NCBI GenBank assembly: GCA_964522095.1
Contig: CAZFSO010000004.1
Location: 9,399 to 73,398 of the forward strand
DNA from: UBA6054 sp964522095
Lineage (GTDB): Bacteria > Planctomycetota > Phycisphaerae > Phycisphaerales > UBA1924
Length of the DNA: 64,000 bases
Direction: 5' to 3'
Below are positions 1 through 7,983 of the stretch, in pieces. The position numbers were made by a program, and so were the translations under genes. The notes beneath the pieces were generated by a model that was not told the origin of the DNA, made no database searches, and saw only the letters and a program-made list of their open reading frames with translations. Every line of letters starts with the position of its first letter. Position 1 is the stretch's first letter.

Positions 1-1645
1 GCTGAGTCAGCGGCCCGACCACCAGCCCGACCGCGCCCGCGGCCGCGCTGGCGATCGTGAGTTTCCAGACGAAGGCCATGTCCAGCACGCCGAGCAGGAA
101 GGGTCGGCCCGCGTCGGGGTTGATGGCGAGCTCGGCCGCGAAGGTCTCCCGCATGGCCGGCAGGTCGACGAGGGGGTCCCAGACGATCACCTGCATGGAC
201 AGGACCAGCACGAAGCCCGTCACGAGCGTGGCGATCACGCCCGTGGTGCTGCCGCGCCGGGTCAGCAGGGCGATGAGGAAGACGGGGACCATGCCCGCGT
301 AGGCGAAGGTCATGACGGACAGGGCGAAGGTCAGCAGCGTGGACTGCCGGTTGTGGGCGCTCTCACGGGCCTGCCAGAACACGCAGACGATCGCGAACGC
401 GCCCAGGATCAGGCCCCAGGCGACCACGGCCGTGCGCCCGGCGCGGAGGTAGTGCCGTTCGGTGCGGTCCGGGCGGAGTCGGCGGTAGAAGTCGTTGATG
501 AAGGTCGAGGCCATGGCGTTGATGCCGCTGTTGAGGCTCGACAGGCCCGCGGCGAAGAGGCCGGCCATCATCAGCCCGCTCAGGCCGGCGGGCATGTGGT
601 CGATGATGAAACTCAGGAAGACTTGGCGCGAGTCGGCGGGCGCGACCGGGGGTGTCATGCCGCGGGCCGTCCAGGCGTCGGGTTGCGCGTAGAACAGCCA
701 GAGCAGCAGCCCGACGAGCAGGAACAGGGCGACGGAGGGGATGCCGAAAAGGATGCCGCCGATGACCGAGCGGGCGGCGGCCTTCTGGTCGCGGCAGGTC
801 AGCATGCGCTGGGTCAGGTCTTGGTCGGTGCCGTAGGAGGCGATGCCCATCAGGGTGAAGCCGACCAGCACCGCGGGCACGGAGAAGGGCAGTGTCCACC
901 AGGGCTCACCCTGCCGGCCCGTCTGCAGGACGGTCAGTTTGCTCGCGGCCCCGTCGCCGGGGGTGCGCAGGAGGCCGACCGCCTCGGCCGGCGTGACGGG
1001 CAGGCGAGCCGCGATGATCACGACGGCCAGCAAGCAGGCGCCGAGCAGGACGCCCATCTGGACGACGTCGGACCAGATCACGCTGCTGATGCCGCCGACG
1101 AGCGTGTAGACGATGCCGACGACGGTCAACACCGCGATCGCCAGGCAGAGGTTGGCCGGTTCCAGCCCGGCGGACCCGAAGAGGATGATCGAGGCGGGGA
1201 TGGCCCCGATGTAGACGCGCACGCCGCTGGCCATGACGCGCCCGACCATGTAGGCCCCGCTGGTGGCCTGCATGGCCCCGGGGCCGTATCGATGGTCGAG
1301 CAGCTCGTAGATGGTGCGGACGCGGCGCTTGTAGAAGGCCGGGATGAACAGGTAGGCGATGACGACGGCGGCCAGCACCATGCCCGCGCTGGTGCTCAGG
1401 TAGGTCAGGTCGCTGTCGTAGGACTGCTGGGGCACGCCGATGAACGACGCCGCAGACATGCTGGTCGCAACGATCGACACGCCCACCGCCCAGGCGGGCA
1501 TGCGGCGCCCGGCGAGGAAGTAGTCGTCGGTGTCCGAAGTCCGGCGACGGGAGAGCCACACGCCGGTCACCGCCAGGACGGCAAAGTACGCGCCGAGCAC
1601 CATCCAGTCGAGGGCGTCCAGATCCGAGGAGAACCGCGTGAGCAT
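1..1645 (-). CDS. Sodium:solute symporter (SSS family), 3' end cut by window edge
   Basis: Membrane cotransporter of the SSS/SLC5 type, which couples Na+ entry to uptake of a sugar, amino acid or other organic solute; the substrate cannot be told from sequence. The reading frame starts at the ATG at 1645-1643 and stays open to base 1, giving about 548 residues and many hydrophobic helices. The N-terminus has the family's first helix followed by a DDYFLAGRRMPAW-like segment, and a GTDQDLTQRML stretch in mid-protein matches the SSS signature. The C-terminus lies outside the window. It diverges from the amidase gene at 1669 with only 23 bp between start codons, so the two promoters must overlap. 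High confidence in family. Confidence 0.9.
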   Translation of the reverse strand, partial: MLTRFSSDLDALDWMVLGAYFAVLAVTGVWLSRRRTSDTDDYFLAGRRMPAWAVGVSIVATSMSAASFIGVPQQSYDSDLTYLSTSAGMVLAAVVIAYLFIPAFYKRRVRTIYELLDHRYGPGAMQATSGAYMVGRVMASGVRVYIGAIPASIILFGSAGLEPANLCLAIAVLTVVGIVYTLVGGISSVIWSDVVQMGVLLGACLLAVVIIAARLPVTPAEAVGLLRTPGDGAASKLTVLQTGRQGEPWWTLPFSVPAVLVGFTLMGIASYGTDQDLTQRMLTCRDQKAAARSVIGGILFGIPSVALFLLVGLLLWLFYAQPDAWTARGMTPPVAPADSRQVFLSFIIDHMPAGLSGLMMAGLFAAGLSSLNSGINAMASTFINDFYRRLRPDRTERHYLRAGRTAVVAWGLILGAFAIVCVFWQARESAHNRQSTLLTFALSVMTFAYAGMVPVFLIALLTRRGSTTGVIATLVTGFVLVLSMQVIVWDPLVDLPAMRETFAAELAINPDAGRPFLLGVLDMAFVWKLTIASAAAGAVGLVVGPLTQ

Positions 1646-1668
1646 GCCGGGCACGATACCCTCCCGCC

Positions 1669-2655
1669 ATGCGGCCTGCCCGGGTGACGTCGGTTCGGGA
1701 CATCCTGCTCATCGCCCTGGCGGCGCTCGCGCTGGCGGGGTGTCGCGGCGCGCCACGCCACGAGCCCGGCGCCCGTCGCGGCGACGAGATCGTCGTCGCG
1801 GGCCGGATGTTCCGCACGGGCACGCCCGTCGTGCTCTGGACGGACCCCGGCGGGTACGACGCGTACAGGACCACGCGGTTCTTCGCCCGTCCCGAAGACC
1901 CGGAATCGGAGCAGCCCCGGCCACGGTACGGCGAGCGCCAAGCCCACGACCCGGCGGTGGACACCCGGGTACGGGCCTCGGGCTGGACGCTGGAGGATCT
2001 TCGGGGCGTGGTCGACCAGTTCGTGCTGCACTACGACGCGGCTGGCACGAGCCGCACCTGCTTCAGGGTGCTCCACGACCTGCGCGGGCTGTCGGTCCAC
2101 TTCCTGCTGGACGTCGACGGCACGATCTACCAGACGCTGGACGTGCGGGAGCGCGCCTGGCACGCGACCGTGGCGAACAACCGCTCGGTGGGCGTCGAGA
2201 TCGCCCACATCGGGGCGTACCGGTCCGCGGACGAGCCGGTGGTCCGAACGTGGTACGGGCCGGACGGGGCCGGTCGCGTGCGCCTCACCGTGCCGGACCG
2301 GCTGGGCGACGGCGGCGTGCGCACGCCGGGGTTCGTGGGATACCCGGCGCGGCCCGAGCCGGTCGCGGGCGTCATCAACGGCACGCCCCTGGCGATGTGG
2401 GACCTGACCGAGGAGCAGTACGCGGCGCTGATCCGGCTGACGGCGGCGCTGCACCGGGCGTTGCCGGGGATCGATTTGGACTACCCGCGTGCGCCGGGCG
2501 GGGGCGTGCTGACCCGCACGCTCGACCCCGACGAGTTCCGGTCCTTCCGCGGCGTGCTCGGGCACTGGCACGTGCAGACCAACAAGATCGACCCCGGCCC
2601 GGCCCTGGACTGGGACCGGGTGGTCGAGGGGGCGCGGCGCTCCGGGACGCCGTGA
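1669..2655 (+). CDS. N-acetylmuramoyl-L-alanine amidase-like lipoprotein (Amidase_2/PGRP fold)
   Basis: Predicted peptidoglycan amidase that cleaves the MurNAc-L-Ala bond, tethered as a lipoprotein. Residues 1-24 form a signal peptide ending in a lipobox (LALAGC). The catalytic domain covers the middle and C-terminal part of 328 residues: a zinc-type FVLHYDAAG histidine, the typical VHFLLDVDGTIYQ strand, RAWHA, and SVGVEIAHIG. A late GHWHVQTNKIDPGP stretch supplies the second His and the acidic ligand expected in Amidase_2. Convergent with speB, with one base between the stop codons. Role in wall recycling or remodelling is inferred from the family. Confidence 0.85.
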   Translation: MRPARVTSVRDILLIALAALALAGCRGAPRHEPGARRGDEIVVAGRMFRTGTPVVLWTDPGGYDAYRTTRFFARPEDPESEQPRPRYGERQAHDPAVDTRVRASGWTLEDLRGVVDQFVLHYDAAGTSRTCFRVLHDLRGLSVHFLLDVDGTIYQTLDVRERAWHATVANNRSVGVEIAHIGAYRSADEPVVRTWYGPDGAGRVRLTVPDRLGDGGVRTPGFVGYPARPEPVAGVINGTPLAMWDLTEEQYAALIRLTAALHRALPGIDLDYPRAPGGGVLTRTLDPDEFRSFRGVLGHWHVQTNKIDPGPALDWDRVVEGARRSGTP

Positions 2656-2656
2656 C

Positions 2657-3526
2657 CTACGCGGTTCGGGCGGCGAAGACCTCGCTGAGCATCCGGTGCA
2701 CCAGTTTGGCCGCGAAGAAGTCGCTGGCGTGGTGGGCCTCGTGCGGGCAGAGTTCGACGACGTCGAACCCGACGACCTCGCGTTCGCGGCAGACGCGTCG
2801 GAACAGGTCGTTGACCTGGCGCCACGACATGCCGTCCGGCTCGGGCGTGCCCGTGGCCGGCAGCAGGGCGGGGTCGAAGGCGTCCAGGTCGACGGTGACG
2901 TAGACCTTGCGGTCGAGCATGGCCATGACGCGGTCCATCCAGGCGTCGTCGCGGGCCTTGCTGATCTCCCAGCCCCAGACGACGCGGTCGTGGATGACGG
3001 TCTGGTTCCACTCGGTCCCGTCGACCGCGCGGATGCCGACCTGGGCGATGCTGGCGTGCTCCTTGGCGCGGGCCATGACGCAGGCGTGGTTGTGGGTCGA
3101 GCCGTGGTAGGACTCGCGGGTGTCGCCGTGGGCGTCGATCTGGAGGACGGTGAAGGCGCCCTTGCCCAGGTGGTCGGCGACAGCCTCGAAGGCGCCGATG
3201 CTCACGGAGTGCTCGCCTCCCAAGACGACGGGGAAGCGCCCGGAGCGCAGGGCGTCGGACACGCGTGCCCGGACCATGGGGGCGAGGTCCTCGGGCGTCG
3301 TCTCGCAGAGCACGGGCTCCTCGGTGTGGATGCCGTGGAGGTGGACCTCGGTCTGGGTCTCGATGTCGAAGGTCTCGACCTGGCCGGAGGCCTCGAGCAG
3401 GGCGCCGGGGCCTCGGTCGGCGCCCTTGCGGTAGGTGCTGGTGCCGTCGTAGGGGACCGGGATGACGCGGACGGCGCTCGACTCGGCCCGGGTGTGCTCT
3501 TCGGGCGGGTCCAGGAACTGGATCAT
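2657..3526 (-). CDS. speB: Agmatinase / arginase-family ureohydrolase
   Basis: Ureohydrolase that would convert agmatine to putrescine and urea. The 289-residue protein has the manganese-binding signature set of the family: GGEHS, DAHGDTR and DLDAFDP, together with the substrate-side loop GSTHNHACVM. Length is typical. It lies 43 bp downstream of speA on the same strand, and arginine decarboxylase makes its substrate, so the pair forms the ADC-agmatinase route to putrescine. Guanidinobutyrase or another ureohydrolase activity is possible, but the speA neighbour favours agmatinase. Confidence 0.92.
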   Translation of the reverse strand: MIQFLDPPEEHTRAESSAVRVIPVPYDGTSTYRKGADRGPGALLEASGQVETFDIETQTEVHLHGIHTEEPVLCETTPEDLAPMVRARVSDALRSGRFPVVLGGEHSVSIGAFEAVADHLGKGAFTVLQIDAHGDTRESYHGSTHNHACVMARAKEHASIAQVGIRAVDGTEWNQTVIHDRVVWGWEISKARDDAWMDRVMAMLDRKVYVTVDLDAFDPALLPATGTPEPDGMSWRQVNDLFRRVCREREVVGFDVVELCPHEAHHASDFFAAKLVHRMLSEVFAARTA

Positions 3527-3569
3527 CGGTGGCTCCGGGATGTGGTGGGCAGGGGCGGCGGGCGGCCGG

Positions 3570-5546
3570 TCAACTCAGTTCGACCTCGGGGTCGAGGTAG
3601 GTGTAGCCGTTGAGGCCGCGGTCGTAGAAGTTGATGAGGATGCGGCTCTCCTGCACGGACATGTTGCCGGCGCGCACGGCCTTCTCGCACTCCTTCTCGA
3701 GGTGGCGGCTGAGCCCGTCGGGCTCGTACTGGACGTACGCGAGCACCTCGCGGATCGAGTCGCCCCTGACGACCTCGCCGATGACCCACTTGCCGTCCTC
3801 GACGTCGATGTGCACCGCGTGGGCGTCGCCGAAGAGGTTGTGCAGGTCGCCGAGGGTCTCCTGGTAGGCGCCCACCAGGAACACGCCGAGGTAGTACGGC
3901 TCGCTGCGGAGGGCGTGGACGGCCAGCGTGCGCTCGGGCGTGCCTTGGGCGCCGATGAAGCCGTCGATCTTGCCGTCCGAGTCGCAGGTGATGTCGGCCA
4001 GGACCGCGCGCTCGGCGGGCTCCTCGCCCAGGCGGTGGATGGGCATGATGGGGAAGAGTTGGTCGATGGCCCAGTTGTCCGGCAAGGACTGGAAGAGGGA
4101 GAAGTTGCCGAAGTAGTTCTCGCACATCAGGTCGTCGATGCCGGCGAGGGGCTCGGGGACCTCCTCCATGCGTCCGCAGGCCTCCTGCACGAGGGCGCAG
4201 GTGGTCCAGTAGAGGCGCTCGGAGAGGGCGCGCTCCTGGAGCGAGAGGTATCCGAGGCTGAAGAGCGTCAGGGCCTCCTCGCGGGCGCGCTCGGCGTCGT
4301 GGAAGCACTCGACGAGGCGGCCGTTGGGCTTGGCGGCGGCGCTGATCGCGGCGCGGAGGTCGCGGATGGGCTGGGGCTCGTCGTCGTGCCCGGGCGCGTC
4401 GACGAGGTTGCGGTCGACCAGTTCGGAAGGGCCGGTCGAGCCGAGCACGTCGAAGATGAGCACGGAACTGTGGGCGACCATGGCCCGGCCGCACTCGGTG
4501 ATGATCGTCGGGTGGTCGACGTTCGCGCCGTCGCACACCGACCCGATGCGGTAGACCACGTCGGAGGCGTATTCCTCCAGCGAGTAGTTCATCGATGACG
4601 GGCGGTTGGTCTGCGTGCCCTGGTAGTCGACGGCCATGCCCCCGCCGATGTCGAGCATGGTCAGGCCGGCGCCCTCCTCCTTGAGGCGGACGTAGACGTG
4701 GGCCAGTTCGGTGATGTACCGCTTGACCTGGCCGATGTCCTGCAGTTGGCTGCCCGAGTGGCAGTGCAGCAGTTTCAGCCCGTCGAGCAGGTCGTGGCGT
4801 CGGAGGGTGGAGACCGCCTCGAGCAGTTCGGAGACGGTCAGGCCGAACTTGCTCTTGACGCCCACCGAGTCGGCCCACCGGCCCGAGCCCCCGGAGGCGA
4901 GTTTGACGCGCACGCCGATGACGGGGCGGACCTTGTGCTTCTCGGCGAAGTGGATGATCAGGCGCAGTTCCTTGACGTTCTCGACGACGGGGATGATGCG
5001 CCGGCCGAGTTTCGTCGCCAGGATGACGGCCTCGATGTAGCGGGCGTCCTTGAAGCCGTTGCAGATGATCGGCTGGTTGGGGGTTTCGACGGTCATGCCG
5101 AGGACCGCGAGCAGTTCGGGCTTGGAGCCGACCTCCAGCCCGAAGCCCAGCCGGTGCCCGTAGTCGCGGATCTCGTCGACGACCTGGCGTTGCTGGTTGA
5201 CCTTGATGGGGTAGACCGCCAGGTAGTCGCCCTTGTAGGCGTTCTCGCGGATCGAGTTCTCGAAGGCCTGGCGCAGCGAGCGGAGGCGGTGGTCGAGGAT
5301 GCCGGAGAACCGGAGCAGCACGGGCGTGTCGATGCCGCGGGCCGACAGGCCCTGGATCACGTCGTGCAGGTCGATCCGGGCCCCTGCGGGTCCGGTCGGC
5401 GTGGCTTCCACGTGGCCGAGGTCGTTGACCTGGAAATAACCGGCCCCCCAGTTGGCGATCCGGTACAGGTCGGCCGAGTCGCCGGGCGTCCAGGGGACCT
5501 CGGGCGGTGCGTCGGTGCGGCGGCTGGAAGGCGTGGCGGTGCTCAT
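3570..5546 (-). CDS. speA: Biosynthetic arginine decarboxylase
   Basis: PLP enzyme of the fold III (alanine racemase-like) class that decarboxylates L-arginine to agmatine. 658 residues, the usual size for SpeA. The PLP lysine is Lys115 in AVYPIKVNQQRQ; further family marks are the CHSGSQ segment, the glycine-rich LDIGGGMAVDY motif and ITECGRAMVAH. The frame stays open far upstream across the divergent gene, but the ATG at 5546 gives the right length and puts the N-terminus at the normal distance from the barrel. It heads a speA-speB unit and diverges from the deoxyhypusine-synthase-like gene at 5649, so all three probably belong to polyamine synthesis. Confidence 0.95.
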   Translation of the reverse strand: MSTATPSSRRTDAPPEVPWTPGDSADLYRIANWGAGYFQVNDLGHVEATPTGPAGARIDLHDVIQGLSARGIDTPVLLRFSGILDHRLRSLRQAFENSIRENAYKGDYLAVYPIKVNQQRQVVDEIRDYGHRLGFGLEVGSKPELLAVLGMTVETPNQPIICNGFKDARYIEAVILATKLGRRIIPVVENVKELRLIIHFAEKHKVRPVIGVRVKLASGGSGRWADSVGVKSKFGLTVSELLEAVSTLRRHDLLDGLKLLHCHSGSQLQDIGQVKRYITELAHVYVRLKEEGAGLTMLDIGGGMAVDYQGTQTNRPSSMNYSLEEYASDVVYRIGSVCDGANVDHPTIITECGRAMVAHSSVLIFDVLGSTGPSELVDRNLVDAPGHDDEPQPIRDLRAAISAAAKPNGRLVECFHDAERAREEALTLFSLGYLSLQERALSERLYWTTCALVQEACGRMEEVPEPLAGIDDLMCENYFGNFSLFQSLPDNWAIDQLFPIMPIHRLGEEPAERAVLADITCDSDGKIDGFIGAQGTPERTLAVHALRSEPYYLGVFLVGAYQETLGDLHNLFGDAHAVHIDVEDGKWVIGEVVRGDSIREVLAYVQYEPDGLSRHLEKECEKAVRAGNMSVQESRILINFYDRGLNGYTYLDPEVELS

Positions 5547-5648
5547 CCGAGAGTCTAGATCGGTCCGCCCCGACGGGAGTCCCGGCCTACCGTCCGGGTT
5601 CATTTTCACACACCACCCGGCCCTCCCACGGGCCGAGGAGATCCCACG

Positions 5649-6617
5649 ATGAACATCCGCTCGTTCATGGAGGAGCACTACCGCCACTTCAACGCGGCGG
5701 CCACGCTCGACGCGGCCAAGGGTTACGAGGCGCACCTCGCCCGGGGCGGCAAGATGATGGTCACGATGGCCGGCGCGATGAGCACCGCCGAGATGGGGCG
5801 GTCGCTCGCCGAGATGATCCGTCAGGGCAAGATCCACGCGATCACCTGCACCGGCGCGAACCTCGAGGAGGACGTGTTCAACCTCGTCGCGCACGACCAT
5901 TACGTGCGCATCGCCGACTGGCGCAACCTGTCGGCCGAGGACGAGCAGGCACTGCTGGAGCGCCACCTGAACCGGGTGACGGACACCTGCATCCCCGAGG
6001 AGGAGGCCATCCGGCGCATCGAGGCCGTGCTGCTCAAGCGGTGGCGTGAGGCGGACGAGTCGGGCCAGCCGAAGTTCCCCCACGAGTTCTTCATGGACGC
6101 CCTGCTGTCCGGCGAGTTGGAAGGCTCGTACCAGGCCGACCCGAAGAACTCCTGGCTGCTGGCCGCCGCCCAAGCCGGGATCCCCGTGTTCGTGCCGGGC
6201 TGGGAGGACTCGACCCTGGGCAACATCGCGGCGGCCCGGGTCATCGACGGCACCCTGTCCAGCCCGCGTTGCATCAAGGCCGGCCTGGACTACATGGTCC
6301 GGCTGTCGGAGTGGTACACGGCCACCGCCGGCGAGGGCGCGTCGATCGGGTTCTTCCAGATCGGCGGCGGCATCGCGGGCGACTTCCCCATCTGCGTCGT
6401 CCCCATGATGCGCCAGGACCTCGAACGCGACATCCCGCTGTGGGGTTACTTCTGCCAGATCTCCGACTCGACCACCAGTTACGGCTCGTACTCGGGCGCC
6501 GTGCCCGCCGAGAAGATCACCTGGGAGAAGATCGCCTCTGACACGCCGCGGTTCATGGTCGAGTCCGACGCGACCATCGTCGCCCCGCTGATCTTCGGCT
6601 ACGTCCTGGGCTGGTGA
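5649..6617 (+). CDS. Deoxyhypusine synthase-like protein (probable polyamine aminobutyltransferase)
   Basis: NAD-dependent enzyme of the deoxyhypusine synthase fold, 322 residues. In eukaryotes and archaea the family moves an aminobutyl group from spermidine to a lysine of eIF5A. Bacteria lack that target, and related enzymes, such as plant homospermidine synthase that arose from DHS, make free polyamines. Visible marks: a MAGAMSTAEMG nucleotide-binding start, a PGWEDST-like segment, and a C-terminal ITWEKI, in which Lys294 aligns with the catalytic lysine of the family. A good ribosome site (GAGGAG) precedes the ATG. It is divergent from speA, supporting a role in making spermidine or homospermidine, but the exact acceptor is unknown. 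Confidence 0.85.
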   Translation: MNIRSFMEEHYRHFNAAATLDAAKGYEAHLARGGKMMVTMAGAMSTAEMGRSLAEMIRQGKIHAITCTGANLEEDVFNLVAHDHYVRIADWRNLSAEDEQALLERHLNRVTDTCIPEEEAIRRIEAVLLKRWREADESGQPKFPHEFFMDALLSGELEGSYQADPKNSWLLAAAQAGIPVFVPGWEDSTLGNIAAARVIDGTLSSPRCIKAGLDYMVRLSEWYTATAGEGASIGFFQIGGGIAGDFPICVVPMMRQDLERDIPLWGYFCQISDSTTSYGSYSGAVPAEKITWEKIASDTPRFMVESDATIVAPLIFGYVLGW

Positions 6618-6635
6618 TCCGGGCGTGCCGGGCGC

Positions 6636-6664
6636 TTTCCGAACGGGCCGGGCCGGGATACCAT
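6636..6664 (+). promoter_or_regulatory. Candidate sigma-70 promoter of tRNA-Ser
   Basis: TTTCCG at 6636-6641 and TACCAT at 6659-6664 are separated by 17 bp and lie just upstream of the tRNA at 6681. Boxes match consensus only partly (about 3/6 and 4/6), so this is a position-based suggestion. Confidence 0.35.
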
Positions 6665-6680
6665 GCGGACCCATTCACCC

Positions 6681-6769
6681 GGAGAGGTGGCTGAGTGGTT
6701 GAAGGCGCACGGCTGGAATCCGTGTTTACGGGGTAACCCGTAACGGGGGTTCGAATCCCCCCCTCTCCG
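6681..6769 (+). tRNA. tRNA-Ser(GGA)
   Basis: An 89-nt class II tRNA can be folded by eye. The acceptor GGAGAGG pairs with CCTCTCC at 6762-6768, with G as discriminator base, typical of serine. The anticodon stem CACGG/CCGTG holds the loop CTGGAAT, giving anticodon GGA. A long variable arm (TTACGGGGTAACCCGTAA) follows, and the T arm is GGGGG-TTCGAAT-CCCCC. CCA is not encoded. It would read UCC and UCU codons. An intrinsic terminator follows at 6781. Confidence 0.97.
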
Positions 6770-6780
6770 CTGCACCGAAA

Positions 6781-6808
6781 CGCCCCGCACCCTGGTGCGG
6801 GGCGTTTT
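6781..6808 (+). terminator. Intrinsic terminator after tRNA-Ser, possibly bidirectional
   Basis: A perfect 10-bp stem CGCCCCGCAC / GTGCGGGGCG with loop CCTG, followed by TTTT. Upstream AAA gives a short U tract on the other strand, so it may also stop the minus-strand gene ending at 6824. Confidence 0.9.
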
Positions 6809-6823
6809 CATGTCGGGACCCGC

Positions 6824-7351
6824 TCAGGGCTGGGCAGGCGCTTCGCGCAGCAGCGCGTCGATGTCGAGCGGGCGCGTGTGCATGGCGATCGAGCCATCGG
6901 CGTTGCGGGGCCACTGGTCCGGCGCTCGGTCCCAGGCGAGTTCGACGCCGTTGTCGTCGGGGTCCCGCACGTAGAGCGCTTCGCTGACGCCGTGGTCGGA
7001 CGCGCCGTCGAGGCTCACGCCGGCGGACCGGAGGCGTCGAAGGGCGTCGGCGAGCGCGGCCCGGGTGGGGTAGAGGATGGCGAAGTGGTACAGGCCGGTG
7101 CACCCCGGGGGCGGGGGCGTGCCGCGGGCGCTCTCCCAGGTGTTCAGGCCGATGTGATGGTGGTAGCCCGATCCGGGCGTATCGCCGGGAGCGGCGAGGA
7201 AGACCGCCCGGCTGCCGTAGCGCTGCGTGATCTCGAAGCCGAGCACGCCCCTGTAGAACGCCAGCGAGCGGTCCAGGTCCGCGACCCGGAGGTGCACGTG
7301 ACCGATGCGGGTCCGCGGGTCGAGGGGCGTGGTGTGGCCTGTGGGCGGCAA
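6824..7351 (-). CDS. VOC (glyoxalase/extradiol dioxygenase-like) family protein
   Basis: 175-residue vicinal-oxygen-chelate protein resembling CatE-type catechol 2,3-dioxygenase-like proteins. Two paired beta-alpha-beta-beta-beta halves are visible. Likely metal ligands are the His of IGHVHLRV near the N-terminus, the His of GLYHFAILY in the second half, and the Glu of DDNGVELAWD near the C-terminus. The GYHHHIGLNTW segment is typical of this subgroup. Substrate unknown. It lies 13 bp downstream of the FMN reductase gene on the same strand, so the two may act together in redox handling of an aromatic or quinone compound; that link is inference only. Confidence 0.85.
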   Translation of the reverse strand: MPPTGHTTPLDPRTRIGHVHLRVADLDRSLAFYRGVLGFEITQRYGSRAVFLAAPGDTPGSGYHHHIGLNTWESARGTPPPPGCTGLYHFAILYPTRAALADALRRLRSAGVSLDGASDHGVSEALYVRDPDDNGVELAWDRAPDQWPRNADGSIAMHTRPLDIDALLREAPAQP

Positions 7352-7364
7352 GGGCGGTTCGCTT

Positions 7365-7931
7365 TCAGGACGCGTCGTCGCGCAGCGGCTTCAGCGCGCC
7401 CGCCCACGCGACGAGTTGGTCGAGCATCTGGTGCACGGACTTCTCCTGGTGGTCGGCGGGCTTGAACTCGGAGAAGTTCTCGAAGTCGGTGAAGAGCGAC
7501 AGGCCGACCTGGCTGCGGACCGTGGCGACCTGCACCTCGGCCATGACCATGCGGAGTTGCTCGACCGAGCGGGCGCCGTACATGCTGCCGTAGCCGACGA
7601 AGCCGGCGGCCTTGTTGTTCCACTCGGCGTAGACGAAGTCGATGGCGTTCTTGAGGGCGCCCGGGATGCCGTGGTTGTACTCGGGCGTGACGAAGACGAA
7701 GCCGTCGAAGGACGCGACCTTGGCCGCCCAGCGCTTTGTGTGCTCTTTCTGGTACTTGCCCTGGGACGGCGGGATCGGCTCGTCGAGCAGGGGCAGGTCG
7801 AAATCCTTGAGGTCGACGAGTTCGAACTCGGCGTCGCCGCGTTCCTGGGCGATGCCGTGCACCCAGCGGGCGACGGACTCGCCGACGCGCTCGGGGCGCG
7901 TGCTGCCGATGATGATGGCCAGTCTGAGCAT
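7365..7931 (-). CDS. NADPH-dependent FMN reductase family protein
   Basis: Flavodoxin-like NAD(P)H:FMN oxidoreductase, 188 residues. The N-terminal IIIGSTRPERVGE loop binds the FMN phosphate, and TPEYNHGIPGALKNAIDF is the second family signature near mid-protein. Start chosen at the ATG at 7931 because it puts the first beta strand at residues 2-8, as in relatives. It would supply reduced flavin or reduce quinones or azo compounds. Upstream on the same strand is the histone-like gene, 52 bp away; downstream is the VOC protein. Confidence 0.9.
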   Translation of the reverse strand: MLRLAIIIGSTRPERVGESVARWVHGIAQERGDAEFELVDLKDFDLPLLDEPIPPSQGKYQKEHTKRWAAKVASFDGFVFVTPEYNHGIPGALKNAIDFVYAEWNNKAAGFVGYGSMYGARSVEQLRMVMAEVQVATVRSQVGLSLFTDFENFSEFKPADHQEKSVHQMLDQLVAWAGALKPLRDDAS

Positions 7932-7983
7932 GCTGTCGCCTTTCCGCGTGCGCTCGTGGGAGGCGCCGCCTTGCGGCCGCGCG

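Noticed and set aside
353..1687. Long plus-strand open frame opposite the sodium:solute symporter
   Set aside because: High GC content leaves the antisense frame open. The translation is low-complexity (Gly, Asp, Ala, Val) with no recognisable motif, while the minus strand encodes a clear SSS transporter.
3462..4598. Open frame antisense to speA
   Set aside because: Acidic low-complexity translation, overlapping a well-supported gene on the other strand.
5547..6674. 376-codon N-terminal extension of speA
   Set aside because: It runs antisense through the deoxyhypusine-synthase-like gene, and the ATG at 5546 gives the normal SpeA length.
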